From assembly GCA_040905245.1 (NCBI GenBank), contig JBBDRX010000105.1, positions 1-18,401 of the forward strand: 18,401 nt of DNA. Reading direction: 5' to 3'. The position numbers were made by a program, and so were the translations under genes. Positions 1 through 7,099 of the stretch are shown in pieces. The notes under the pieces were generated by a model, which ran no database searches, was not told the origin of the DNA, and was given only the letters and a program-made list of their open reading frames with translations. Within the stretch, counting starts at the first letter, position 1. Each line of letters opens with the position of its first letter. This DNA is from JBBDRX01 sp040905245. GTDB taxonomy: Bacteria > Bacteroidota > Rhodothermia > Balneolales > Balneolaceae.

Positions 1-1
1 C

Positions 2-1324
2 CTGGGGAAGACGGTTCAGGTGATTCCGCATATCACTGATGAGATCAAGTCCCACGTATTGAAGCTTGGTGAGTCGGGAGATCATGATGTTGTAATTGTA
101 GAGGTAGGCGGTACGGTAGGTGATATTGAAAGCCTGCCGTACATTGAAGCGATGCGACAGATGCGTTACGATGTGGGGCGCAGGAATACGCTATCCATCC
201 ACCTGACGCTGGTTCCCTATCTTGCCGCAGCCGGAGAGCTGAAAACAAAACCGACACAACACTCGGTCAAGACCCTTTCGGAGAGCGGTTTGAGCCCGGA
301 TATTCTGGTTTGTCGTTCGGAGTACCCACTGGATGCTTCGATTCGACGGAAAATTGCTCAGTTCTGTAATGTGGAAGACCGGGATGTAATTGCCTCTCTG
401 GACGCCGAATCAATCTATGAGGTCCCGCTTTTGATGCAGGAAGAGGGGCTGGATGCAAGAGTCATCGAAAAGCTTGGTCTCTCTGCGGAAGAACCGGATC
501 TGAGATTCTGGAGAGAGTTTGTCTCCCGATTGAAAGAGCCTGATGAACAGGTCACCATTGCACTGGTCGGGAAATATGTAGAGCATCATGATGCATACAA
601 ATCAATTATTGAAGCATTGATGCATGGTGGAGCAGTTAATGATACCGGAGTACAGATTCGCTGGGTTCAGTCGGACTTTTTGACATCCGGGAACGTGGCC
701 GAAAATCTCTCCGGAGTCAACGGGATTCTGGTAGCTCCCGGTTTTGGGGATCGGGGAATCGAAGGAAAACTGGAGGCGGTTCGCTTTGCGCGGGAACAGA
801 AGGTTCCGTTTTTCGGAATCTGTCTCGGTATGCAGTGCGCGGTGATCGAGTATGCAAGGAATGTCCGGGGCTGGAAAGATGCCAGCAGTACTGAATTTGA
901 ACCGGACAGCCAGCGCCCGGTAATTGATTTGATGACCGATCAGAAAGATCTGCAGGAGACGGGCGGAACCATGAGGTTGGGAGCGTATCGTTGTCGGCTT
1001 CGGGAAGGTTCAAGAGCATTTGAAGCGTACGGATCGGTTGATATCGAAGAGCGTCATCGCCATCGTTATGAAGTGAATAATCGACTTCGTGACGATCTGG
1101 AAGGGAATGCACTTCTTTTTTCCGGGGTGAATCCGGATCGGGATTTGGTTGAGATTATGGAACTGTCGAATCACCCGTGGTTTGTGGGAGTCCAGTTTCA
1201 TCCGGAACTGAAGAGTACGGTAACGGATCCCCATCCCCTCTTTTCTGCATTCGTCAAAGCCTCTCTGGATCGATCCATGCAGAAGATGGAAACTGCCGGT
1301 TCCAAAACCGGCCAGGCTGTTTGA
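2..1324 (+). CDS. pyrG: CTP synthase, 5' end cut off by the window
   Basis: CTP synthase aminates UTP to CTP, using ATP and ammonia released from glutamine; it is the last step of de novo pyrimidine nucleotide synthesis in the cytoplasm. The reading frame is open from base 2, so the start lies upstream. The first visible residues (LGKTVQVIPHIT) match the stretch near residue 113 of the E. coli enzyme, so roughly 110 residues are missing and about 440 are visible. The synthase domain shows VEVGGTVGDIES. The class I glutamine amidotransferase domain shows the oxyanion strand APGFGDRGIEGK, the nucleophile elbow GICLGMQC (visible residue Cys274) and VQFHPELKS with the His400/Glu402 pair, so the glutaminase triad is intact. 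The stop codon overlaps the likely TTG start of the Nudix gene (TTGA). A perfect hairpin lies in the last codons. Confidence 0.97.
   Translation: MGKTVQVIPHITDEIKSHVLKLGESGDHDVVIVEVGGTVGDIESLPYIEAMRQMRYDVGRRNTLSIHLTLVPYLAAAGELKTKPTQHSVKTLSESGLSPDILVCRSEYPLDASIRRKIAQFCNVEDRDVIASLDAESIYEVPLLMQEEGLDARVIEKLGLSAEEPDLRFWREFVSRLKEPDEQVTIALVGKYVEHHDAYKSIIEALMHGGAVNDTGVQIRWVQSDFLTSGNVAENLSGVNGILVAPGFGDRGIEGKLEAVRFAREQKVPFFGICLGMQCAVIEYARNVRGWKDASSTEFEPDSQRPVIDLMTDQKDLQETGGTMRLGAYRCRLREGSRAFEAYGSVDIEERHRHRYEVNNRLRDDLEGNALLFSGVNPDRDLVEIMELSNHPWFVGVQFHPELKSTVTDPHPLFSAFVKASLDRSMQKMETAGSKTGQAV
1295..1312 (+). other. Perfect 7-bp inverted repeat at the 3' end of pyrG
   Basis: GCCGGTT and AACCGGC are exact reverse complements separated by the tetraloop CCAA, about 10 bases before the pyrG stop codon. 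No run of T follows, so it is not a classical intrinsic terminator. It could slow or stabilise the message at the pyrG/Nudix junction, where the two genes overlap. The repeat itself is certain; a role is inference. Confidence 0.5.
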
Positions 1325-1806
1325 GTGTGGGATCGGAATCCTATAGCGGTCGGGTTCGGGTTCGCAGCTGCGGATTCATTCTGAAAGACAAAGCGCTGCT
1401 TCTGGTTCGTCTGGATACCCCGACGCGTCCAAATCATGTCTGGATGCCGCCCGGCGGAGAGGTTCAAGCCGGAGAGTTGCTGGAGCAGACGCTCAGGAGG
1501 GAAGTGTATGAAGAGACCGGAATTCGTGTGGAACCACAACGGCTTGCCATGGTTCACGAGTTTATGGAGCCGCCCTGGCACGCCCTGGAGTTCTATTTTT
1601 TGTGTACCGGTTCGGACCTTGCTCCGGTCCTTGGCCGGGATCCGGAACGGGATTCACAAGCCCAGATTCTGAAAGATGTTCGATATCAGCCGATCGAAAT
1701 TCTGCAGGATCTGGATCTCTACCCCGAAACTGTTTACCAACATCGTGATCGGCTGTTTGCCCGGGAAGGTCCCGTGATTTATACAAGAAGCACCAATTTA
1801 ACCTGA
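1321..1806 (+). CDS. Nudix hydrolase, substrate unknown
   Basis: This is a small single-domain Nudix protein of about 160 residues. These enzymes hydrolyse a nucleoside diphosphate linked to another moiety, using a divalent metal held by the Nudix box. The box is complete: GEVQAGE, seven residues, then REVYEETGI, which matches GX5EX7REUXEEXGU. An N-terminal beta strand (VRVRSCGFILKDKALLLVR) precedes WMPPGG, as usual for the fold. The frame is open further upstream inside pyrG, but the domain only needs a start near the pyrG stop. I chose TTG at 1321, which shares TTGA with that stop; GTG at 1327 is the alternative, and neither has a clear ribosome site. The stop overlaps the nadE ATG (TGATG). 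Lying between pyrG and nadE suggests nucleotide or NAD(P)-related housekeeping, but the sequence does not reveal the substrate. Confidence 0.88.
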   Translation: MSVGSESYSGRVRVRSCGFILKDKALLLVRLDTPTRPNHVWMPPGGEVQAGELLEQTLRREVYEETGIRVEPQRLAMVHEFMEPPWHALEFYFLCTGSDLAPVLGRDPERDSQAQILKDVRYQPIEILQDLDLYPETVYQHRDRLFAREGPVIYTRSTNLT

Positions 1807-3500
1807 TGAAAATTCGTACATCGCAACTGAATCCGACAGTCGGCGAGATCGATGCCAACGTCGAACTGATTCTGAATAGCTATCGCCAGGCCGAAAAGGA
1901 TCAGGTAGACCTGCTGATATTGCCGGAACTGGTACTCACGGGGTATCCACCTCAGGATTTACTGGAGAGCGAAGAGTTTCGCCGCTGCTGTTTTGCCGCC
2001 AATCGTTATCTGGAGCAGGCAACTGGACGAACCGTGCTGGTTTTTGGCACGATCACGGAGAGTCGCAACGGGGGAGGAATACCGATTGCCAATTCGGCGC
2101 TGGTGTCTCAAAACGGAGTTCGAATTGGCCGGGCGGACAAGACACTTCTGCCTGTTTACGACATTTTTGACGAGAAGAGGTACTTTGCAGGAAACCGATC
2201 ATTTGGTTGTGTAGAGATTGAAGGGGTTCCGTTCGGAATCACCGTTTGTGAGGATATCTGGCATAATGAGAATGAAACCGGAGATTCGGTTTATGATGTG
2301 GATCCGGCGGCAGAGCTGAAAAAAAGGGGAGCTCGTGCAATGATCAATATTTCGGCCTCTCCCTATACAAAGGAGAAGCATGAAAACCGGGGGAAGGTAT
2401 TGAGCCGTCAGGCAGCCAGATTGGACCTGCCACTGTTTTATAGCAACCAGGTGGGCGGGCAGGCAGAGATTCTGTTTGACGGGGACTCTCAGGTGATCGG
2501 CCCGGATGGGCGTCGGATTGGTATTGCCGGATCCTTTGAGGCTGATTCTCTGGACGTCATCTTGGATAAACCGACCGGTCGGTTTATATTAGACGGTGCT
2601 CCTGAGCAGCCTGACGAAGAGAGCAATCAGCGACTCTTCAAAGCGATCTGTACCGGTATTCGCGATTATCTGAAGAAGAGTGGTGTTACGGATCAGGTTC
2701 TTTTAGGCCTTAGTGGAGGGATCGATTCGGCCCTTGTAGCTGTATTGGCAGTAGAGAGTCTGGGTGCAGAGAACGTATGGGCTTTTTCAATGCCATCTCA
2801 ATACTCTAGCCAGGGAAGTGTACTGGATGCGGAGAAACTTGCTGCGAATCTGGGAATTCAATTGGACGAAATACCTGTTGAAGAGCTTTTTCAGTCTGCT
2901 CTCGATACACTCTCACCACTTTTCAAAGGAACGGAGACAGGTGTTGCCGAAGAGAATCTCCAGAGCCGGATTCGCGGCATGCTCCTGATGGCCTGTTCCA
3001 ACAAGTTCGGGCCAATGCTGCTGACTACAGGTAACAAGTCGGAGTTGGCGGTTGGTTACGCTACGCTCTATGGCGACATGAACGGAGCCCTGAATCCGAT
3101 CGGTGATCTCTACAAAATGGAGGTCTATGCACTCAGTCGATGGCTGAACGAGAATCATTACGGCCGTGAAGTAATCCCCGAAGCAATTCTTGAGAAGCCT
3201 CCCAGCGCGGAATTGCGTCCGGACCAGCGAGATCAGGATACTCTGCCGCCTTATGAGATACTGGACAATATTCTTTATCGGTATCTGGAGCGTCGACAGG
3301 AAGCGGACCGGATCGTAGAAGAGACCGGGTATGACATGGAACTGGTGAAGCGGGTTCTGCGAATGACGGACCTCAATGAGTTCAAACGTTTTCAGGCTCC
3401 GCCCGTGCTGAAGCTCTCTTCCAAGTCCTTCGGGATGGGGAGGCGCTGGCCTTTGGTGCAGGGATGGTCCCGTTTACGCAGCCGGGATGGAATAGGCTGA
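1806..3500 (+). CDS. nadE: Glutamine-dependent NAD+ synthetase
   Basis: The enzyme converts nicotinic acid adenine dinucleotide to NAD+ with ATP, taking ammonia from glutamine: the last step of NAD synthesis. The 564-residue protein has two domains. The N-terminal nitrilase-type amidase (about 1-260) shows the Glu-Lys-Cys triad as LPELVLTGY (Glu41), DKTLLP (Lys112) and VCEDIW (Cys148). The C-terminal synthetase (about 275-550) has the ATP pyrophosphatase P-loop GLSGGIDSA at 301-309, then TTGNKSELAVGY and KPPSAELRPDQ. The family ending SSKSFGMGRRWP is present, followed by about 15 less typical residues, still within a normal range. The ATG overlaps the Nudix stop (TGATG) with no Shine-Dalgarno site, so translational coupling is likely. 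It is the last gene of the pyrG-Nudix-nadE unit. Confidence 0.96.
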   Translation: MKIRTSQLNPTVGEIDANVELILNSYRQAEKDQVDLLILPELVLTGYPPQDLLESEEFRRCCFAANRYLEQATGRTVLVFGTITESRNGGGIPIANSALVSQNGVRIGRADKTLLPVYDIFDEKRYFAGNRSFGCVEIEGVPFGITVCEDIWHNENETGDSVYDVDPAAELKKRGARAMINISASPYTKEKHENRGKVLSRQAARLDLPLFYSNQVGGQAEILFDGDSQVIGPDGRRIGIAGSFEADSLDVILDKPTGRFILDGAPEQPDEESNQRLFKAICTGIRDYLKKSGVTDQVLLGLSGGIDSALVAVLAVESLGAENVWAFSMPSQYSSQGSVLDAEKLAANLGIQLDEIPVEELFQSALDTLSPLFKGTETGVAEENLQSRIRGMLLMACSNKFGPMLLTTGNKSELAVGYATLYGDMNGALNPIGDLYKMEVYALSRWLNENHYGREVIPEAILEKPPSAELRPDQRDQDTLPPYEILDNILYRYLERRQEADRIVEETGYDMELVKRVLRMTDLNEFKRFQAPPVLKLSSKSFGMGRRWPLVQGWSRLRSRDGIG

Positions 3501-3506
3501 ATCCGG
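3482..3506 (+). other. Weak hairpin spanning the nadE stop codon
   Basis: CCGGGAT and ATCCGG can pair with one bulged G, giving six base pairs around a 12-base loop that contains the nadE stop codon. No T-run follows. It resembles the stronger 3'-end hairpins of pyrG and ribH in position, but alone it could be chance. Confidence 0.2.
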
Positions 3507-3640
3507 GAGTGTGACGGATAACAAAAATTCGTACATACAGAAAGCTTTTGGAGCAGCAGATCGCCCAAACTCTCTTTTTCCATTAAACCAATTGAATTGC
3601 TAATTTGACACAATCATCTCAATATTACTATATGACGACT
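3501..3640 (+). promoter_or_regulatory. nadE-mltD gap with a promoter candidate
   Basis: This 140-base gap holds no gene. Near its end is CTAATTTGAC (3600-3609), a copy of a motif that recurs in two other gaps of the window. Its TTGACA (3605-3610) is followed after 18 bases by TATATG (3629-3634), a plausible -35/-10 pair. The predicted transcription start would then fall at or close to the mltD ATG at 3641. Upstream, TTTGG (3547-3551) and CCAAA (3565-3569) could form a 5-bp stem, with TTTTT at 3575-3579; this is too weak to call a terminator confidently. Promoter strength and type are inference. Confidence 0.4.
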
Positions 3641-5668
3641 ATGATACGTCTCCCGTTTCTCGCCGTGCTGATACTGTTCTGCCTGCTCTCTTCTGTTCAT
3701 GCTCAGGAGAGCGGAAGTGATCTGGAGGAGATTCCTGTTCAGAAACAGCTGTTACCCTACACCAATCCGATTAATGCTGTAGAAGAGGGGGTACAGATGG
3801 AGATTGTGGAAGAAAATCCAATTCAGGAGGTAGATCTGCAGGAGGTGGAGATACTGCAACGTATTGCCCGGATTTACCGAACCTATCTGATGGCAATTGA
3901 CTCACAGGTAAACGAAGATCCGATAGCGGCGGAGGAGTATATCAACGATGCGGTTGCTGATGTTCAGGCTTTGATAGAAAACCATCCCCGGGTTCGGGGG
4001 AGCCGGCGGTTTGTGGAGCTTTATCGGTCCGTTATTACAGAGTACAGGGTTTTTTATAACATCACCGGCTCGATTAATCCTGTCGAGGGAGATATTTTTG
4101 AAGTTCAGGAAGAGCTCTTTTCTGATCTTGAAGAGTTCGAACTGGAAGAGTTTGAGTTCCCGGAACGGGTAAATTTTGAGCAAACCGATGTTCCTTTGGT
4201 TCAGAACCGTCAGGTGAGCCGGCATCTGATCTACTATACTGTCCGACGTCCGGAGGTGATGAATCGATGGTTGCAGCGATCAGAGAAGTACTTTCCGATG
4301 ATGAGGGAGATCTTCCGTGAAGAGGAGGTGCCGGAGGAGTTGATTCATCTCTCAATGATTGAAAGCGGACTGACCCCTACTGCCCAAAGCTGGGCCTCGG
4401 CTGTCGGCCTCTGGCAGTTTATCCGTCCCACAGGGGCTATGTACGGACTGGAAGTGAACTGGTGGATCGACGAGAGAAGGGATCCTGTCAAATCGACAAG
4501 AGCCGCTGCCCGGCATCTGAGAGATCTTTATAATATCTGGGAGGATTGGCATCTGGCGATGGCCAATTACAACATCAGTCCCAGGGGATTGCGCAGAGCC
4601 ATTAATGCGGCTGGCGGAGAGAAAGATTACTGGTCTGCCTATCCCTATCTGCCACGTGAGACAAGAGGGTATGTTCCCGGATTTATTGCGGCAACCATGG
4701 TTGCGATGAATCCGGAGGCGTTTGGGTTTCAGCGCTCCTACAATGTAGAGCGGTGGAGCTATGACGTTGTGGAAGTTGCCGGGTTGATGCCGCTTGACAA
4801 GCTTGCAGAGGCAGCCGGACTCACAACCAATGAACTGAAAGAGTATAATCCCGAGCTTCTGAGATGGGCGACACCACCGGGAGACCGTTATCCACTCAAG
4901 ATCCCGACAGGAATCCGGCAGGAGTTCCTGGCAGCCTATGAACAGATTCCGGAAGAAGAGCGGGTCGATGAGGTTGCGGTACACACCGTTTCACGTGGAG
5001 AAAACCTTGGCCAGATTGCCAATCGATACGGAACGTCTGTCCGCGCTCTGTTTGCCACCAATGAGAACCTGAATACCACCATACATCCGGGTCAGCGTAT
5101 TATTGTTCCGGTCGCCGGGGGATCCATGGAGCAAATTTCTGCCGATCGTCCCACGAACTCACCGAGATCTGCACCGACTGCCAGAAGGCAGCAGCGGGCC
5201 CAGGCAGAAGCTCCGCCCAACACATCCCCCGTTCAGTATACAGTGAAGCAGGGAGATACGGTTGGCCACATTGCCGAGTGGTTTGATGTGCTGGCATGGC
5301 AGATACGGGGGTGGAACGGGATTGGCAACGTGATACGGGCCGGTCAGCAGCTCACTGTCCATGTTCCGAACAACCGGGTCGATTTTTATACCGGTTTGAA
5401 TGAGTTGCCTTTCAGTGAGAAGCAGGAGTTGCAACGGCGACAACGACAGGGAGAGAATATTTACAGTACCTCACTTGCGTCTACCTCACAGGAGGCATCC
5501 GGCTCTTCGTCCGCCTCTACAACAACCTATACCGTTCAGCGAAATGATACATTGACCGAAATTGCAAGTCGGTTCAACGTATCTGTAGCCGAGATTCAGC
5601 GACTGAACAATTTGAGAGGAACACGTATCTATCCCGGGCAGACGCTGGAGATCCGGACAAACCAGTAG
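3641..5668 (+). CDS. mltD: Membrane-bound lytic murein transglycosylase with three LysM repeats
   Basis: MltD-type enzymes cleave the MurNAc-GlcNAc bond of peptidoglycan in the periplasm, leaving 1,6-anhydro ends, and take part in wall remodelling. With ATG at 3641 the protein has 675 residues. It begins with a signal peptide (MIRLPFLAVLILFCLLSSVHA, cut before Gln); no lipobox is evident, unlike E. coli MltD. Residues 25-195 form an acidic region without a domain I recognise. The SLT domain follows, with the catalytic Glu241 in MIESGL, then GLWQFIRPTGAMYGL and MANYN. Three LysM repeats, which bind GlcNAc in peptidoglycan, start near residues 448, 533 and 630 (HTVSRGENL, YTVKQGDTV, YTVQRNDTL). 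ATG at 3632 and TTG at 3605 are also in frame; 3641 best fits the signal peptide. No Shine-Dalgarno site is visible. Confidence 0.94.
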   Translation: MIRLPFLAVLILFCLLSSVHAQESGSDLEEIPVQKQLLPYTNPINAVEEGVQMEIVEENPIQEVDLQEVEILQRIARIYRTYLMAIDSQVNEDPIAAEEYINDAVADVQALIENHPRVRGSRRFVELYRSVITEYRVFYNITGSINPVEGDIFEVQEELFSDLEEFELEEFEFPERVNFEQTDVPLVQNRQVSRHLIYYTVRRPEVMNRWLQRSEKYFPMMREIFREEEVPEELIHLSMIESGLTPTAQSWASAVGLWQFIRPTGAMYGLEVNWWIDERRDPVKSTRAAARHLRDLYNIWEDWHLAMANYNISPRGLRRAINAAGGEKDYWSAYPYLPRETRGYVPGFIAATMVAMNPEAFGFQRSYNVERWSYDVVEVAGLMPLDKLAEAAGLTTNELKEYNPELLRWATPPGDRYPLKIPTGIRQEFLAAYEQIPEEERVDEVAVHTVSRGENLGQIANRYGTSVRALFATNENLNTTIHPGQRIIVPVAGGSMEQISADRPTNSPRSAPTARRQQRAQAEAPPNTSPVQYTVKQGDTVGHIAEWFDVLAWQIRGWNGIGNVIRAGQQLTVHVPNNRVDFYTGLNELPFSEKQELQRRQRQGENIYSTSLASTSQEASGSSSASTTTYTVQRNDTLTEIASRFNVSVAEIQRLNNLRGTRIYPGQTLEIRTNQ

Positions 5669-5693
5669 TTTTTGATAGGGTGAACCGGGATTT

Positions 5694-6554
5694 TTGGGAA
5701 AAGCAGACCTTCATATTCATACGACTGCCTCTGACGGCTTGTGTAAGCCTGTCGACATCCTTCGTCTGGCCGCCGATCACTCTCTTTCTGCCATTGCGAT
5801 AACGGATCACGATACGATTGACGGGTATCTGAATGTAAGAAGTAAGGCAAAGAGTACAGCTGTAGAGTTGATATGTGGCGCCGAGTTTACTGTACAGCAG
5901 GCTGGCCGGACCATACATGTCCTGTCCTATGAGTTCGATCCTGCAGATCCGAATGTTGTCAACTTGTTGCAAATCCAGCGAACCGCCAGACTTCAGAGGA
6001 TGGAACAGATTTTGGAAAACCTGCGTGTCAGGGAGGGCATCGGGCTGGATATGGATGAGGTAAAAGCGCAAGCCAGAAACAACATTGTGGGCCGACCACA
6101 CGTTGCCAAGGTGTTGATACGGAAAAAAATTGTATCCTCTGTCAAAGAAGCATTTATACGATATCTTGGACAACCCTATATTGAAGAGTTGGACACCCGA
6201 TATGTGTCTGTCGAAACACTTGTGAAGGTGGTGTCCGGCGCCGGTGGAGTCACGTCACTGGCTCATCCGGGGCCGCTCTATAGTGCGAAAGAGGTTGAAG
6301 AATTGATTGATACGGGGATAGACGGGATTGAGTGTATTCATCCGGCTCACAATTTCAATCAGCAAAAACGGTTTTCATTGCTGGCTGAACGACGGCATCT
6401 ACTCGTTACCGGAGGGAGTGATTTTCATGGATCCGGTGAAGAGTATGCGCCATGGTTCGGTGTTGTAACAATCGGAGAAAAACGGGTGGAAGCTGTACGA
6501 CGCGTTGCGAGAAATAGAAAACGCTATACGAATAACAGAGGGTCGGACGTATGA
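5694..6554 (+). CDS. PHP-domain phosphoesterase, YciV / RNase AM type
   Basis: The protein has 286 residues, close to E. coli YciV (RNase AM), which trims RNA 5' ends and hydrolyses 3',5'-nucleoside bisphosphates; PHP relatives act on other phosphoesters. The metal ligands of the PHP fold are present in order: DLHIHTTASDG (His7, His9, Asp14), ITDHDTIDG (His39), GAEFTV (Glu64), GRPHVAKVL (His136), LAHPG (His191) and GGSDFHG (Asp243, His245). The start must be TTG at 5694, because an in-frame stop lies 18 bases upstream and the first motif begins at residue 5; only a poor ribosome site (CGGGA, very close) precedes it. The last bases overlap the ribH ATG (ATGA), so the two are probably co-translated. 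The exact substrate is inferred from length and motifs only. Confidence 0.88.
   Translation: MGKADLHIHTTASDGLCKPVDILRLAADHSLSAIAITDHDTIDGYLNVRSKAKSTAVELICGAEFTVQQAGRTIHVLSYEFDPADPNVVNLLQIQRTARLQRMEQILENLRVREGIGLDMDEVKAQARNNIVGRPHVAKVLIRKKIVSSVKEAFIRYLGQPYIEELDTRYVSVETLVKVVSGAGGVTSLAHPGPLYSAKEVEELIDTGIDGIECIHPAHNFNQQKRFSLLAERRHLLVTGGSDFHGSGEEYAPWFGVVTIGEKRVEAVRRVARNRKRYTNNRGSDV
6537..6542 (+). promoter_or_regulatory. Ribosome binding site of ribH
   Basis: AGAGGG lies 8 bases before the ribH ATG, inside the end of the PHP gene. It is one of only three clear Shine-Dalgarno sites in the window and supports the start at 6551. Confidence 0.6.
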
Positions 6555-7021
6555 TCAATCAGGTGGAAGATGATATTAACTGGAGCCGTGTCAGGGTAGC
6601 TGTTGTGGCCGCAAACTGGAATTCCATGATTACGGATGAGATGTTGAATGGGGCCATTGAGACTCTGAAAGAGTATGGGATTGATGAAGGCAGAATCACT
6701 GTTGTCCGATGTCCAGGTGCATATGAGCTTCCGTTGAGCTGCAAACTGTTTATTGAAAAGGTGGAGATTGATGGTGTGATTGCTATCGGAGCTGTAATCC
6801 GGGGAGAAACCCCCCATTTTGACTATGTTTGTGACGCAGTAAACCGAGGAATCATGGAGCTGAACCTGACGTCTGGAAAACCCGTTACATTCGGAGTGTT
6901 GACGACCGATACCGTCGATCAGGCGATGGAAAGGGCAGGAGTGGATCGGGGAAACAAAGGAGCGGAGGCTGCGTTAGCTCTCTGTGATATGATCGCCCTG
7001 CACCAGAGGGCGATCAGATAG
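6551..7021 (+). CDS. ribH: 6,7-dimethyl-8-ribityllumazine synthase
   Basis: RibH condenses 5-amino-6-ribitylamino-uracil with 3,4-dihydroxy-2-butanone 4-phosphate, the penultimate step of riboflavin synthesis; the enzyme usually assembles into pentamers or 60-mer capsids. At 156 residues it has the family's normal length. Visible motifs are VVAANWNSMIT (Trp22 at the substrate site), CPGAYELP, the phosphate-binding loop GAVIRGETPHFDYV with the catalytic His89, FGVLTTDT and NKGAEAA. No other riboflavin gene is in the window, so ribH stands alone here, as is frequent in this group. It starts by ATGA overlap with the PHP gene and has its own AGAGGG site. Its last codons form a strong hairpin. Confidence 0.97.
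   Translation: MINQVEDDINWSRVRVAVVAANWNSMITDEMLNGAIETLKEYGIDEGRITVVRCPGAYELPLSCKLFIEKVEIDGVIAIGAVIRGETPHFDYVCDAVNRGIMELNLTSGKPVTFGVLTTDTVDQAMERAGVDRGNKGAEAALALCDMIALHQRAIR
6990..7016 (+). terminator. 10-bp perfect hairpin at the ribH stop, possible terminator or processing element
   Basis: TGATCGCCCT (6990-6999) and AGGGCGATCA (7007-7016) are exact reverse complements around the 7-base loop GCACCAG. The stem ends three bases before the ribH stop codon at 7019-7021. The following bases (GATAGTGTTGAATTC) contain no T-run, so standard Rho-independent termination is doubtful. The next unit appears to restart at the promoter candidate 15-40 bases downstream, which fits a transcript boundary here. 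The structure is seen; the role is inferred. Confidence 0.45.
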
Positions 7022-7099
7022 TGTTGAATTCTAACTTGATAAAGGGACGTTGATCGTCTAATTTTTGCGGCTTAAACTCATAAAAATTCTGGAGCTGGA
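7022..7099 (+). promoter_or_regulatory. ribH-uppS gap with a promoter candidate
   Basis: The gap contains CTAACTTGAT at 7031-7040, the second copy of the recurrent motif. Its TTG (7036-7038) is followed 20 bases later by TAATTTTTG (7059-7067), close to the Bacteroidota -7 element TAnnTTTG. A transcript would begin near 7073 and leave a leader of roughly 27 bases, with a GGAG ribosome site, before uppS. This is the best of the three promoter candidates in the window and would drive uppS and probably bamA. Confidence 0.5.
7091..7094 (+). promoter_or_regulatory. Ribosome binding site of uppS
   Basis: GGAG sits 5 bases before the TTG at 7100. Together with the lack of any better upstream start, it decides in favour of the TTG start codon. 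Confidence 0.6.

Noticed and set aside
1177..1320. Upstream extension of the Nudix gene into pyrG
   Set aside because: The extra residues come from out-of-frame pyrG sequence and are not needed by the Nudix fold.
3547..3579. Possible intrinsic terminator after nadE
   Set aside because: Only a 5-bp, A/T-rich stem with a 13-base loop, and the T-run is five bases away; too weak to call.
3605..3640. TTG start (or ATG at 3632) for mltD
   Set aside because: Both place extra polar residues before the signal peptide, and the TTG lies in a likely -35 box. ATG at 3632 cannot be excluded.
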